A stretch of 44,324 nt of DNA from Psychromonas sp. (GCA_013619145.1 JABXKR010000291.1:1-44324); one strand, 5' to 3'; counted from the first letter of the stretch, positions 18,428 to 29,778 are shown. Notes: generated by a model not told the origin, from the letters alone. A program made the numbers and translations.

Positions 18428-21400
18428 TTACCTCTCTTCAAAATAACTATAAATACGCTTTGCTATCATTCCCACCCCGGTATCCTTTGTGCCTGCATTA
18501 ACTGTCTCAGTCTCTTCTGTTTCAGGATCAACAACGACTATTTCATCTCCGGCACCAACCCCTAACAGACGGATAACGCTTTCACCTTTTTCATTAACAC
18601 CCGAGTGAATAACCAGGGCATCCGGCACGCGAGCACCTATCGATTCTTTTGTTTCAGTTAGATGGTTAATACCGGAATGAAGATTAACCGCATATAACCA
18701 CCCCTGGCCAAGGTCACTAATCCCGCAATCGATATTTGTAAGGGAGTTTGGCACAAACGAAGTAAAATAAACCGTGCCTTCCAGTAATGTTGCACGGCCT
18801 AATGATTTCTCACCGGCAGAAGTGAAATTGTATCGCCACCCGGAGCCGCTTGTCAGATCTTTATATGCACTTAAAACATTTTCCCCCTTGTAATTAGTTA
18901 TCGGATCACTGCTGATATTGTACAAATCATTAACCGTTTTAAGGGCCGGCTGGTTCTCCTCACCAAATATTGCAGGATGAATATTATAATCATGAATAAG
19001 ATAGAATGAATTTAAAACAGTCGTATCTGAAGCGGGATTGGCTCTATCACCAGAGCCAATTAATACCCCATCATAGGGGACAGCATTAATTTCAAATCCA
19101 CCATCAATAGAGCCCGTTACCTGGTCAACATAAGTACGCGCAATCACTGGCGCAGTAAAAAAACGTCTGTCAGTTGTAGCAGTATCGCCACCTAACGCGG
19201 CCAGTTTAGTTAGTGCCCACTCTTTCGTATTTGTTCCTTTAAGATCCACACGCCATACATTACCACCAGTATCACCCGCATAGATTCTATCGATATTACC
19301 ATCCGCATCACTGTCCAGCAGGCTAACCTGCGCAGGTATGCTGTCTCGTAGACAGTGTATCTCATCAGTATCACAACTCCCCCCTTCTACTTTCCAGATT
19401 TGAGCACCGGTTTCAGCATTAACGATATAAATAGCCCGCCCTTTTAAGTCATCACAGTTATTATCGGAACTTGGACTGCAAGTATCTTTATTTGTATCGT
19501 ACCCCCCACCAAAGACAATCACTGGCGCCTCAATGGTTGTAGTGCCCGATTGATAAGCCAATTTTCCCGGCGCGGGTACTGACCATGTCTGTCCCAGCTC
19601 AGAAAAACCAGCTGTATCTGAATCAATTTTCCAAAGCAGCGTTGGCGCTGCAGGGGTTTTAACATTTAAAGCATAATAGCTATCCCCTCCCCGACGCATA
19701 CCGGCAATGGCGATGATTTTATCAAGCCCGTCTTCATCATATGTTTTGATAGCCACTGGCGCTAAATCCATACCGTAACTATGGGCTGCCATATCCGCCT
19801 GATCTTTTAATGCAATGCCGTATTGCAGTAACTCATCGGGAATAAATGCCCACTCCTCCTTAACGGAATCACCTTGATCGGTGAACATATGTAAAAACCC
19901 CGCATTGGTTCCCACTAACAAACGCACAACCTGCTCGCCACTTTCAGTGTAGGTGATCGCAAGCGGCGTTGAATGGAGCGGATCGGCAAAAATATCACTG
20001 CGGAAATCAGTTTTACTGTTATCGGCATCTGAATCAGCTACATCAATACCCAATAACCAGTCCAAGCTTGTGTCTAAGTCTGCACTGTCAATAACTAATT
20101 TCCCAGCTAACTCATCATCAGTGCTCACATCACTATAGTAGCTTTTTAAATTAGCCTTTGACGGTTCAATCAGGCTTCCCTCTGTGCCGATATTACTGAG
20201 CACCTTACGGGTAGTCGCGGCACTTAACATAGCAGCCACACCACCTTCATTCACACTATTACCATCCGCAACGCCTCCCCAATAAGTCGAGGCATTTTCT
20301 TTAATATTACCATCTGCATCTATCGCCGGCTGATCGCCGCTGTCAACTATAATCCCGCTGCTGTTCATTTTTAATTTTTTGATATTGCCTTTCCAAACCG
20401 ATTTATTACTGGGGAAAAACATTGAATAATACAATGAGTCTAAACTGCGGGTTCTATCAAAGTTGTTATTTGCAATAGCGGGAGAGGTAAGACTTGAGCT
20501 GTTATTTAAAATGGCCAATATTGTCTCATTGAATGCATTATCAAGGTCTTTTGCACTGGCTGCGGGGAAATATTTACCACCACCTCGCACTGCAGTTTCA
20601 CTTAATAATTGACCTGCATCATCGATCACATCCTGACCAAAACCAATTGTATGAGTAATAATATTTTGCTCACCTAGGATATTACCATTCACATCAGAAT
20701 TATTCATCCACTGCGCAAGTGTTGGCAGATAACTGCCCTCAATAGGGCCATTACCGGTTAATGTTTGAATTCTGCTGTTAGCGCCACTATCTTCGGTGGG
20801 TTCACCGTCGGTCATTAAAATAATATAAGCAAGCTGCTGACAATCTTTACAAGGAGAGTTATAAACTTTATTCGTTTCAGCACTCAAGTCTCGTGAAGGG
20901 GTTGCACTTCCGCCATCATCACCATAATAAACAGCTTCTCCAGCATAATAACGATAAGCTTCATACATAGTTTCAGTAAGAGGAGTCCATGTCTCTGCTT
21001 TTAAACCGTCTATCGTGTTAATTAAGCTTTGTGTTTCCGCTTCCGTTCTTTTCTGCACTTTACCGACGACTCGTCCTCCTGCTGAATGATTAAAAATAAC
21101 TAATCCAAAATCAACCGAGGAGGTACTATTAATCAAATTAGTGATCGCTTCTTTTGCTATTGATATACGACTCTGAGATGAAGTGCCTGTGTTTTCATTC
21201 CAATAAACATAGTCTGCAGAATACAAGGTAACAGCATCATCACCACCAAACACATCATCTCCCTTAGTGGTTGAATAGGCATCAGTATTACCATTTATTG
21301 GGTAACCATCCTGCTCATCTTGATTAGTTGTATAATCATTTACCCAATCCTCTCTACAGTCATATAATGAACCTTGATTTTCACTAAGAGTCTTCCATTT

Positions 21401-21790
21401 TTTTTTATTCGGCTTCCAGCGGCGCACATTACCACTGTATTTGCCCGTTGCCTCAAACGCAGCAACTGATGCAAAACATTTATTTTCAGAAGCCTGCAAA
21501 TAGTTATCACTATTTAAGCTTGGAATTCCATCACCCGATTCTGCCCAATATATTTTAGTTGAACTTGTATACGATTTTGAAGGATCAAACGGGGTAGCGG
21601 CTACCTGCTCGGTGCTTGCCATGCTCCCTGAGTTATCAAACATAATTAGCACCTGGGGACTAATATTCCTTTCTTCACCAATATCAGATACAAACAGTTC
21701 TGTATCATCCGCTTGTAGCGAACCCGCCAATAAAATAAAACTGACGGTCAGGATCCTGCATATTGTCAACATCTTTAATTTACTCCACAA
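18428..21790 (-). CDS. pilY1: PilY1-family type IV pilus tip adhesin (unit 2)
   Basis: 'VLIMFDNSGSM', 'IILMTDGEPTED', 'DSDADGNIDRIYAGDTGGNVWRVDL', ends RIYSYFEER; clear paralog of 11961..15374. Translation may start at an internal Met (e.g. MLTICRILTVSF). Confidence 0.9.
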   Translation of the reverse strand: MWSKLKMLTICRILTVSFILLAGSLQADDTELFVSDIGEERNISPQVLIMFDNSGSMASTEQVAATPFDPSKSYTSSTKIYWAESGDGIPSLNSDNYLQASENKCFASVAAFEATGKYSGNVRRWKPNKKKWKTLSENQGSLYDCREDWVNDYTTNQDEQDGYPINGNTDAYSTTKGDDVFGGDDAVTLYSADYVYWNENTGTSSQSRISIAKEAITNLINSTSSVDFGLVIFNHSAGGRVVGKVQKRTEAETQSLINTIDGLKAETWTPLTETMYEAYRYYAGEAVYYGDDGGSATPSRDLSAETNKVYNSPCKDCQQLAYIILMTDGEPTEDSGANSRIQTLTGNGPIEGSYLPTLAQWMNNSDVNGNILGEQNIITHTIGFGQDVIDDAGQLLSETAVRGGGKYFPAASAKDLDNAFNETILAILNNSSSLTSPAIANNNFDRTRSLDSLYYSMFFPSNKSVWKGNIKKLKMNSSGIIVDSGDQPAIDADGNIKENASTYWGGVADGNSVNEGGVAAMLSAATTRKVLSNIGTEGSLIEPSKANLKSYYSDVSTDDELAGKLVIDSADLDTSLDWLLGIDVADSDADNSKTDFRSDIFADPLHSTPLAITYTESGEQVVRLLVGTNAGFLHMFTDQGDSVKEEWAFIPDELLQYGIALKDQADMAAHSYGMDLAPVAIKTYDEDGLDKIIAIAGMRRGGDSYYALNVKTPAAPTLLWKIDSDTAGFSELGQTWSVPAPGKLAYQSGTTTIEAPVIVFGGGYDTNKDTCSPSSDNNCDDLKGRAIYIVNAETGAQIWKVEGGSCDTDEIHCLRDSIPAQVSLLDSDADGNIDRIYAGDTGGNVWRVDLKGTNTKEWALTKLAALGGDTATTDRRFFTAPVIARTYVDQVTGSIDGGFEINAVPYDGVLIGSGDRANPASDTTVLNSFYLIHDYNIHPAIFGEENQPALKTVNDLYNISSDPITNYKGENVLSAYKDLTSGSGWRYNFTSAGEKSLGRATLLEGTVYFTSFVPNSLTNIDCGISDLGQGWLYAVNLHSGINHLTETKESIGARVPDALVIHSGVNEKGESVIRLLGVGAGDEIVVVDPETEETETVNAGTKDTGVGMIAKRIYSYFEER

Positions 21791-21829
21791 AAATCTAATT
21801 TTCAGTACAAAGAGTTACTGTATTCAAAT

Positions 21830-22276
21830 CTAATTAGCAAGCAGGGGTTGCTCTACACCAAGCCCCATCCTGTTAGTGCCCCACTTTTTGCCATTCGATT
21901 TTTTCCGGCCAAAACTATGGCTGAGCTTTACGTCTAAATACAAACACTTACCATTACCATTGGGGTTGTAATCGCGCCTGCAATCAAGCTCAGCACTGAC
22001 CGAATCAACTACGCTAACAACATCTTCAAATGAATCAGAGCTTAAGACTGTGCCATTGGCTGCACTGGCAAATGGCGTTGCGCTGCCTGCAGATAAAAGG
22101 TCCACAGAAGCTGCATTTAATGTGATATTTGAGCCATCAAGCGAAGCTCTCGCATCTGTCATTTTCAAATCGAGAAATGAACCGCCGAGCAGCATAAGCC
22201 CAAGTACCACAAGAACAGGTAGAATTATCATCGCCACAAACAGGGCAGCACCACTTTGTTTACGCATATTAATCAC
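21830..22276 (-). CDS. pilX: PilX-like minor pilin (unit 2)
   Basis: RKQSGAALFVAMIILPVLVVLGLMLL; C-terminus 'NRMGLGVEQPLL' parallels unit 1 'NSMGLGVEQPII'. Confidence 0.8.
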   Translation of the reverse strand: MINMRKQSGAALFVAMIILPVLVVLGLMLLGGSFLDLKMTDARASLDGSNITLNAASVDLLSAGSATPFASAANGTVLSSDSFEDVVSVVDSVSAELDCRRDYNPNGNGKCLYLDVKLSHSFGRKKSNGKKWGTNRMGLGVEQPLLAN

Positions 22277-23289
22277 CTTGCTCTATTCGGGAACATTAAA
22301 ATACGGGATATGACTTTTCTTTTAAAAGCATCATCAAAAGCAGGGAGAGTGGTATCGCCAAGCTGATATATTTCTTTATTGGTATAACCCGCAGTTTCTT
22401 TTGGGGAGCGCACCAGTAAAAATATTTTCATACCGATGACTCGGCCCGTGTTCCAATCATTGTCTGTCACATTGGCACTGTTTACAAAAGCATGCACAGA
22501 CTGATCCCGGTCAGCGACTGGCAAATCATCAAGTGCAAACATAAACTTCATGTTTTCAATACCTTCCGCAAGAACATCGTCATCTAAAAGCATCTTATTT
22601 TTCTGCAGAGATAAACGTCGTAAGCGCGGGATATTATCTTTTTCATCAAGGTAATAAACATGATGGATATATTCCCATGCAGTAGTCGCAGCAGAAGCGG
22701 TTCCTCCGAGATATACATTTATACCTGCTATATCCGTTTCCAAATAATAGCGTTCAGCATCATAATCAGCGCTAGAAGTGGAGTCTTCATTCAAGCCTCT
22801 TGCCCGTTTTATGGAAATATAATCACTGCCATTTATTAACTCAGTGTCTGCATCATCATCAGAGATACAGCTCATTTTAAAAGTGCCAAGCGCAGACGAT
22901 ACCGTCGAGGCCCATAGCGCACGGTAACCATTGGCACCGGGAAAAGAGCCTGCACTCTTACTGTCTAAACAGTCATTATTGTTTGTTATGGTGGGAATAT
23001 TATTCCATAAATCTTTATTTTCACCCGTTGTTTGTGCGAAAAAGTAACTCTGCTTTAAATCGCGACTTAAAATTTGCATTGAAAATGCGCCGTTTTCCAG
23101 CTGCTCACTGGCGACAAGCGTTTCTGCTGTTAGGCGTTTACTTGAGACAAATACGGTAAAAATCCCAGCAATAACAAACAACGCCAAAACAATTACGACC
23201 ATCAGTTCGACAAGAGAGAATCCTCCTTGCTTGCCAGGTAAAGGCTGGGGATTTATGTCACGCAGCTTAAAGTTAGGAAAAATAATCAT
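22273..23289 (-). CDS. pilW: PilW-like minor pilin (unit 2)
   Basis: QGGFSLVELMVVIVLALFVIAGIFTVFVSSKRLT; 'HHVYYLDEKDNIPRLRRLSL'. Confidence 0.88.
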   Translation of the reverse strand: MIIFPNFKLRDINPQPLPGKQGGFSLVELMVVIVLALFVIAGIFTVFVSSKRLTAETLVASEQLENGAFSMQILSRDLKQSYFFAQTTGENKDLWNNIPTITNNNDCLDSKSAGSFPGANGYRALWASTVSSALGTFKMSCISDDDADTELINGSDYISIKRARGLNEDSTSSADYDAERYYLETDIAGINVYLGGTASAATTAWEYIHHVYYLDEKDNIPRLRRLSLQKNKMLLDDDVLAEGIENMKFMFALDDLPVADRDQSVHAFVNSANVTDNDWNTGRVIGMKIFLLVRSPKETAGYTNKEIYQLGDTTLPAFDDAFKRKVISRILMFPNRAR

Positions 23290-23852
23290 CAGGATTGGCT
23301 AATAAAAGATTGAACAGATATTTGGCGACGATATTTGCCAGATGTGCCACAAGTTGCATAAATACTGCTAGGGGAAGCGTTAGCGGCTGCATCACTGCTC
23401 TTCAATGTAGAAAGCCAAGATAAAACAACGGTAATTTTACCTTTCTCATCAGGCGCGCTTATACAAGCATCGGCATCAATTAAACCATGAGCAGAGTTAT
23501 TATTAACATGGGCAGCAAGCAGTTTCTGCCGCCACTCAAACAGATCGTTTTGTTTAATCTGTTCACCGGTACAATTTGAAAAAGTGCCATCTGTAACACA
23601 TGGGGGAGCCCTTAACTGGGCGGCTTGCAGGCTAGGGGTCGCGTAATCATTTGCGCTGTTTGTTAACCACACATTATTTAACTGCATGCGCTCCGTTATA
23701 TCAACAAGCAGCGAGTTCGCCAACGTTCTTTGTTGTACTTCAGTGACAGATTTAACCGCAACCGACTGCATCCCAGCGAGGCCTAAAATGCCAATTGCTA
23801 AAATAAAACTGCTTATCATTACTTCAAGTAAACTAAACCCCTGCGCTCTCAT
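23289..23852 (-). CDS. pilV: PilV-like minor pilin (unit 2)
   Basis: QGFSLLEVMISSFILAIGILGLAGMQSVAVKSVTEVQQRTLANSLLVDITERM. Confidence 0.88.
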   Translation of the reverse strand: MRAQGFSLLEVMISSFILAIGILGLAGMQSVAVKSVTEVQQRTLANSLLVDITERMQLNNVWLTNSANDYATPSLQAAQLRAPPCVTDGTFSNCTGEQIKQNDLFEWRQKLLAAHVNNNSAHGLIDADACISAPDEKGKITVVLSWLSTLKSSDAAANASPSSIYATCGTSGKYRRQISVQSFISQS

Positions 23853-23957
23853 GATGCCTCCCTGCTAATCATGTTTTTAAGACGGCGCTAGCATACCCTT
23901 GCAACAAAAAAAATAAAAAGGAAAAGTTTAAAAAAAGTGAACTTGAATGGTTGTTTT

Positions 23958-24902
23958 TCAGTCTACCTGCTTGATACGTAATTCAGCAGGTACTTCAAAT
24001 ACGGTGTTTTCTTCTACACCGGGGTTTTCAATCACCACACTGCCGCCTAAGGTTTTTAGTTTATCAATCACAGCTTTGACCAAAACTTCAGGTGCCGATG
24101 CACCTGCTGTGACCCCCACAACATTAACGTTTTCAAACCAAGCACAATCAATATCAGTCTCATTATCAATAAGGTATGAATTAACACCGATATAACTGGC
24201 TTTTTCTCGTAAACGATTGGAGTTGGATGAATTTGGTGAACCAACGACTAAAACAAGATCGGTTTTTTGCGCAAGCTCCTTAACTGCATCCTGGCGATTC
24301 TGAGTGGCATAACAGATATCATCTTTACGAGGCCCTTCAATTTCAGGAAATTTATCACGTAACGCATTGATAATATTGAAAGTGTCGTCAACTGATAAGG
24401 TGGTTTGCGAGCTGTAACATAAGCTTTGTGGATTTTTAACCTGCAGCTTGGCCACATCTTCAGGCGATTCAACCAGGTAAATACCACCAGCTTGATTATC
24501 ATATTGGCCCATTGTACCAATCACTTCGGGATGCCCCTGATGACCAATCAAAACACACTCTTGCCCTCGGCGACTGGCGCGTGTTACTTCCATATGTACT
24601 TTGGTCACTAACGGACAAGTTGCATCAAACACTTTTAACTCACGGCGTTTGGCCTCGGCACGTACAGCCTGTGGCACACCATGAGCACTAAAAATAACAA
24701 TATGGTTATCCGGCACTTCATCCAGCTCTTCGACAAATACCGCGCCACGAGCTTTTAAGCCGTCAACCACATATTGGTTATGTACAACTTCATGGCGAAC
24801 ATAAATGGGTGGTGTAAAAAGATCCAGTGCTCGCTCTACAATTGAAATGGCGCGGTGCACTCCAGCACAAAAACCACGCGGATTGGCTAAAATAATTTTC
24901 AT
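23958..24902 (-). CDS. ispH: 4-hydroxy-3-methylbut-2-enyl diphosphate reductase (IspH/LytB)
   Basis: [26 protein letters not shown]; '[10 protein letters not shown]', '[12 protein letters not shown]', '[10 protein letters not shown]'. Confidence 0.97.
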   Translation of the reverse strand: MKIILANPRGFCAGVHRAISIVERALDLFTPPIYVRHEVVHNQYVVDGLKARGAVFVEELDEVPDNHIVIFSAHGVPQAVRAEAKRRELKVFDATCPLVTKVHMEVTRASRRGQECVLIGHQGHPEVIGTMGQYDNQAGGIYLVESPEDVAKLQVKNPQSLCYSSQTTLSVDDTFNIINALRDKFPEIEGPRKDDICYATQNRQDAVKELAQKTDLVLVVGSPNSSNSNRLREKASYIGVNSYLIDNETDIDCAWFENVNVVGVTAGASAPEVLVKAVIDKLKTLGGSVVIENPGVEENTVFEVPAELRIKQVD

Positions 24903-24925
24903 CGATAACCTCTAAATAATCACTA

Positions 24926-25384
24926 TTAATTCAACACTTCTAACACATCAACTTCAAATGTTAGTGTTTGCCCGGCAAGCGGGTGATTAAAATCCACAGT
25001 TACACTATCAGCAATCACATCACGAATAATGCCGGGTATTTCACAGCCATCAGCTTGGGTGAAACTGATAATAGTGCCCACTTCAGCAGGTACGTCACTG
25101 CTGAATTTACTCAATTCAAGATGATGGATATTATCCGGATTTGGCAGACCGAAGGCCGACTCCGGCGCAAGTGTGAATATCTCAGACTGACCTTCGATTA
25201 AACCCAGCAGACAATCTTCAAAACCAGGCGTTAAACTACCATCACCCATTACAAATTTGGCCGGTTTATTATTCACTTTGCTACTATCAACGGCAGAGCC
25301 ATCTGCTAAACGAATTGAAAAATGCATCAGGACTTCGCTATTTTCTTTAATCGAATTGCTTTTAGCTCTGCTCATTCTGCTCAC
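24926..25384 (-). CDS. fkpB: FKBP-type peptidyl-prolyl isomerase FkpB (SlpA-like)
   Basis: 'VLMHFSIRLADGSAVDSSKVNNKPAKFVMGDGSLTPGFEDCLLGL', 'VTVDFNHPLAGQTLTFEV'; between lspA and ispH. Actual start may be one of the internal Met codons. Confidence 0.93.
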   Translation of the reverse strand: MSRMSRAKSNSIKENSEVLMHFSIRLADGSAVDSSKVNNKPAKFVMGDGSLTPGFEDCLLGLIEGQSEIFTLAPESAFGLPNPDNIHHLELSKFSSDVPAEVGTIISFTQADGCEIPGIIRDVIADSVTVDFNHPLAGQTLTFEVDVLEVLN

Positions 25385-25889
25385 CTTTAACTTGCGCTTT
25401 ATTTTTACTTTCCGGTGAAAAAAATGATTCTAAAATAATCATGGCTGCACCGATAAAAATTGCGATATCTGCAACGTTAAAGGTTGGCCAACGATAAAAA
25501 CCTAAATCGAAATCTAAAAAATCAACCACATAACCAAACATCAAACGATCCGTCACATTACCAAGTGCGCCCGCTAAAATCAGAGCAAAGGCGATATTTG
25601 TCCAGCGTTGAGCCTGACTGTTTCGTTTTAATGAATAAATCAGATAAGCTGAAACAGCAAAAGCGATCGCTGTAAACAGGTATTTCTGCCAGCCACCCGC
25701 ATCACCCAAAAAGCTAAAAGCCGCACCGTAATTGCGCGCATAGGTGAAGTTAAAGAATGACAGTATTTGATATGATTCATGCAAATCTAAAGATTTTACT
25801 GTCCAGTATTTAGTGACTTGATCAATAATAAACATTATCGCTGAAAGCCATAACCAACGCAGTCCGGATCTCTCTACTCTTTCTGTCAT
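25362..25889 (-). CDS. lspA: Lipoprotein signal peptidase
   Basis: 'IIDQVTKYWTVKSLDL', 'NYGAAFSFLGDAGGWQ', 'GALGNVTDRLMFGYVVDFLDF', 'WPTFNVADIAIFIG'. Confidence 0.96.
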   Translation of the reverse strand: MTERVERSGLRWLWLSAIMFIIDQVTKYWTVKSLDLHESYQILSFFNFTYARNYGAAFSFLGDAGGWQKYLFTAIAFAVSAYLIYSLKRNSQAQRWTNIAFALILAGALGNVTDRLMFGYVVDFLDFDLGFYRWPTFNVADIAIFIGAAMIILESFFSPESKNKAQVKGEQNEQS

Positions 25890-25922
25890 TTTTTATCCTT
25901 AATAAAAATAAAGCCCTAAAAA

Positions 25923-25957
25923 AAACGCCTTAAATCATTTTCATAACTAAGGCGTTT
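25923..25957 (-). terminator. Intrinsic terminator between ileS and lspA
   Basis: Inverted repeat AAACGCCTTA/TAAGGCGTTT; on the minus strand the second arm runs into TTTTTTTT. Confidence 0.8.
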
Positions 25958-25982
25958 AAGTTCGATTTTTCTTTATCGCTGA

Positions 25983-28817
25983 TTAAGCAAATTTACGTAC
26001 TTCACCGACGCCGTCAATATTTGTTACACAACGGCCGCATAATTCAGGGTGAGCTTCATGCTTACCAACTTCTTCATTATGGTGCCAACAACGTGCGCAT
26101 TTTGCAGCGGCACTTTTAGCAATACTGACCGATAACCCTTTAACTTCAGTTGCAATCGCATCTGTTGGTGCTTCTGATAATGGTTTAACAGCAGCTTTAG
26201 AGGTGATTAATACAAAACGTAACTCATCTTCCAAGCTTGCTAATAATGTTGTTAGTTCCGGCGAAGCATAAAGTGTTACTTCCGCCTCAAGACCGCCACC
26301 AATCACGTTCTCTTTACGTGCTAGCTCCAATGCTTTATTCACTTCTGCACGAACAGATAATAAACTCGCCCATGATTCGTTACTTAGCGCTTCGTTATCA
26401 GAAAGAGCAAATAAACCATCATACCAAACACCCGTGAATACAAATTCATCACGCTGTCCCGGCATACGTCCCCAAATTTCATCCGCGGTAAAACTTAGAA
26501 TTGGTGCCATTAATCGCACTAATGATTCCGCGATATGGAACAGTGCAGTTTGACAACTACGACGTGCGTTACTATCTGCTTTGGCTGTATATTGACGATC
26601 TTTAATGATATCTAAGTAAAAACTGCCTAGCTCAATTGAACAGAAGTGCATGATTTTTTGGTAAACAACATGCAGGTTGTAGCTTTCGTATGCTTCAATC
26701 ACATCATTTTGCAGGGTTAAGGTTTGTGCAACAATCCAGCGATCCAGTGCAACCATCTCTTCAGGTGCGATCAGATCGGTACTTGGCTCAAAACCATTTA
26801 AATTCGCTAATAAGAAACGTGATGTATTACGAATACGGCGATAGCTATCGGCACTACGGTTTAAGATCTCATCGGAAACAGTAATTTCGCCAGTGTAGTC
26901 TGTTGAAGCGACCCATAAACGTAGCACATCTGCACCAAGTTTATTCATAACTGTTTGTGGAGACATAACATTGCCTAAAGACTTAGACATTTTCTTGCCC
27001 TGTCCATCAACCACAAACCCGTGTGTTAATACCTCTTTATATGGCGCTTTATTATTGATCGCCATGCTGGTCATCAGTGAAGATTGGAACCAACCACGAT
27101 GTTGATCTGAACCTTCCAGATACATATCAATTTGTGCTTGCTCACCAGACTCTTGAGTATATTCATCACGTACAGCAACTACTGCTGCGTGTGTTGTGCC
27201 AGAGTCAAACCAAACATCCAAAGTATCAGTCACTTTGCGGTATTGATCTGCTTCAAAACCTAACAGGCTTTCAGGCTCGAGATCCCACCAAGCTTGAATG
27301 CCCTCTTTTTCTATTTTACGGGCGATAAGCTCCATCATCTCAACACTGTTTTCGTGTAACTCATCTGTTTCTTTATTCACAAACAGTGTAATCGGCACAC
27401 CCCAGGTACGTTGACGAGAGATACACCAATCCGGACGGTTTTCGATCATTTTTTCGATGCGGTTTTGTCCCCAGCTTGGGATCCATTTAACCTCTTTGAT
27501 TTCACCTAATGCGCTGTCTCGCAGACCTTTTTGATCCATTGAGATAAACCACTGCGGCGTTGCACGGAAGATGATCGGTGTTTTATGTCTCCAACAGTGC
27601 GGGTAACTGTGTAATAACGGCTTATGGCATAACAATGCATTATGTTCCTGCAGTACTTCAACAACACGGTCATTTGCTTTGAAAACATGTAAACCAGCAA
27701 AAAACTCAGTGTCATCTCTAAATACACCGTTATCCCCAACTGGGTTCGCTACTTCTAAATTATAACGTAAACCAACAGAGTAATCGTCCTGACCATGACC
27801 AGGTGCGGTATGTACACAACCGGTACCCGCGTCCGTTGTAACGTGATCGGCAACAATCGATGGTACTTCTATTTTTAAGAAGGGATGATTGAATAACTTA
27901 TTCTCTAAATCAATACCCGTACAAATCGCTAACGTTTTAAACTCTTCAACGTCATAACGCGCCAAACAATCAGCAACCAGATGTGTTGCTAAAATTAAAC
28001 GACGTTCACCCGCCTGCACTAATGAGTATTCAACTTTTTCTGCCAGTGCAACTGCACGGTTAGCAGGCAGTGTCCACGGCGTTGTTGTCCAGATAACAAG
28101 ACAAACATCACCATGACCTAAATCATCGGATTGAGGCTCAAAACAGCTGATAACTTGCTCTGGATTTACCGCAGTAAAGGCTACATCAATTGCGGGTGAT
28201 TTTTTATCTTCATATTCAACTTCAGCCTCGGCTAGCGCAGAGCCACAGTCTGTACACCAATGCACAGGTTTCGAACCTTTATGCAGATGATTATTTTTTA
28301 TTATTTTAGCCAGTGCGCGAACAATGTTTGCTTCAGTGTCAAAATTCATGGTCAAGTATGGGTTTTCCCACTCACCTAACACCCCCAGACGTTTAAAGTC
28401 TTTACGTTGACCATCAACTTGGCGCGCGGCATATTCACGACATTTTTGACGGAAAACGGCTGCTGTTACTTTCTTACCCGGCTTACCTACTTTCTGCTCT
28501 ACTTTTAATTCAATTGGTAAACCATGACAATCCCAACCTGGAATGTACGGCGCATCAAAATCAGAAAGCGTTTTTGATTTGATAATAATATCTTTTAAAA
28601 TTTTATTAACGGAGTGACCGATATGAATATCACCATTTGCATACGGAGGACCGTCGTGCAGAATGAATGTTTTTTTACCTTTTTTAGCCGCACGGATCTT
28701 TTGGTAAAGATCTTTGCTGTACCAGTTTTTCAACATATTAGGTTCACGATTGGCAAGATTTGCACGCATCGGGAAACCTGTTTTAGGTAGGTTTAACGTA
28801 TCTTTGTAGTCACTCAT
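25983..28817 (-). CDS. ileS: Isoleucyl-tRNA synthetase
   Basis: 944 aa; HIGH motif '[18 protein letters not shown]', KMSKS motif '[10 protein letters not shown]', C-terminal zinc-binding 'CARCWHH...CGRC'. Confidence 0.98.
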   Translation of the reverse strand: MSDYKDTLNLPKTGFPMRANLANREPNMLKNWYSKDLYQKIRAAKKGKKTFILHDGPPYANGDIHIGHSVNKILKDIIIKSKTLSDFDAPYIPGWDCHGLPIELKVEQKVGKPGKKVTAAVFRQKCREYAARQVDGQRKDFKRLGVLGEWENPYLTMNFDTEANIVRALAKIIKNNHLHKGSKPVHWCTDCGSALAEAEVEYEDKKSPAIDVAFTAVNPEQVISCFEPQSDDLGHGDVCLVIWTTTPWTLPANRAVALAEKVEYSLVQAGERRLILATHLVADCLARYDVEEFKTLAICTGIDLENKLFNHPFLKIEVPSIVADHVTTDAGTGCVHTAPGHGQDDYSVGLRYNLEVANPVGDNGVFRDDTEFFAGLHVFKANDRVVEVLQEHNALLCHKPLLHSYPHCWRHKTPIIFRATPQWFISMDQKGLRDSALGEIKEVKWIPSWGQNRIEKMIENRPDWCISRQRTWGVPITLFVNKETDELHENSVEMMELIARKIEKEGIQAWWDLEPESLLGFEADQYRKVTDTLDVWFDSGTTHAAVVAVRDEYTQESGEQAQIDMYLEGSDQHRGWFQSSLMTSMAINNKAPYKEVLTHGFVVDGQGKKMSKSLGNVMSPQTVMNKLGADVLRLWVASTDYTGEITVSDEILNRSADSYRRIRNTSRFLLANLNGFEPSTDLIAPEEMVALDRWIVAQTLTLQNDVIEAYESYNLHVVYQKIMHFCSIELGSFYLDIIKDRQYTAKADSNARRSCQTALFHIAESLVRLMAPILSFTADEIWGRMPGQRDEFVFTGVWYDGLFALSDNEALSNESWASLLSVRAEVNKALELARKENVIGGGLEAEVTLYASPELTTLLASLEDELRFVLITSKAAVKPLSEAPTDAIATEVKGLSVSIAKSAAAKCARCWHHNEEVGKHEAHPELCGRCVTNIDGVGEVRKFA

Positions 28818-28845
28818 TTCTATTTTCCATTAACATAATGTTTAA

Positions 28846-29778
28846 TTACGATTTATTTTGATGCCATTGTTTGGCCAACTTGATATCTTTATCTATCTGA
28901 ATTTTTAATTCTGCAAATGAATTAAAACGCACTTCATCGCGTAATTTTTTTTCTAATACCACTTCTAACTGCATTCCATACAGGTCCGCATTAAAGTCAA
29001 ATATATGCACTTCTAACTGCTGGCGAATACCTTGTACAGTTGGACGTTGCCCAATATTCGCAACCCCCTGATAAATTTTTCCATCGATACCGAATATCGA
29101 TACAACAAACACCCCGGATACAGGCGAAACTCGACGCTTTAAAAGTAGGTTTGCAGTTGGAACACCAATAGTGCGCCCTAATTTTTGCCCGTGTCCGACA
29201 CGTCCTGTTATGCTGTATTTACGCCCCAGCATTAACGCGGCTTGTTCCAACTCACCATCAGCTAAAAAACCCCGAATACGGCTACTGCTGATACGTTGTT
29301 GCTGCTGCATTAAACTTTGCGTATCAACAACCTCAAAGCCGTACTTTTGACCTGCAGCTTTAAGCAGTTTGAAGTCACCTTTACGTTGATAACCAAAATG
29401 AAAATCATCACCGATCACCAAGAACTTCACATCAAGTTTTTTAATTAATAACTCTTCAATAAAATCTTCAGCACTTAAATTTGCAAACTGGTGCGTAAAT
29501 GAAACACACAGTAGACGATCTAAGCCCTGTTTCTCTAACTGCATAAATTTGTCACGCAACCTACTCAATCGAGCCGGTGCGTTATCTCCGGCAAATAATT
29601 CAGCAGGTTGAGGCTCAAAGGTCATCACTGTCGCGGGAACTTGTAAGCGTTTTGCTTCAAGTAATAATCGAGATAACACCGCTTTATGACCTAAATGAAT
29701 GCCATCGAAATTACCAATGCTTAATACACAGCCTCTGTGTTCTGTATTGAGATTGTGAATTCCGCGTAATAATTCCAT
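28846..29778 (-). CDS. ribF: Bifunctional riboflavin kinase/FAD synthetase
   Basis: 'VLSIGNFDGIHLGHKAVL', 'VIGDDFHFGYQRKGDF', 'SSSRIRGFLADGEL', 'GVPTANL', 'GVANIGQRPTV'. Confidence 0.96.
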   Translation of the reverse strand: MELLRGIHNLNTEHRGCVLSIGNFDGIHLGHKAVLSRLLLEAKRLQVPATVMTFEPQPAELFAGDNAPARLSRLRDKFMQLEKQGLDRLLCVSFTHQFANLSAEDFIEELLIKKLDVKFLVIGDDFHFGYQRKGDFKLLKAAGQKYGFEVVDTQSLMQQQQRISSSRIRGFLADGELEQAALMLGRKYSITGRVGHGQKLGRTIGVPTANLLLKRRVSPVSGVFVVSIFGIDGKIYQGVANIGQRPTVQGIRQQLEVHIFDFNADLYGMQLEVVLEKKLRDEVRFNSFAELKIQIDKDIKLAKQWHQNKS

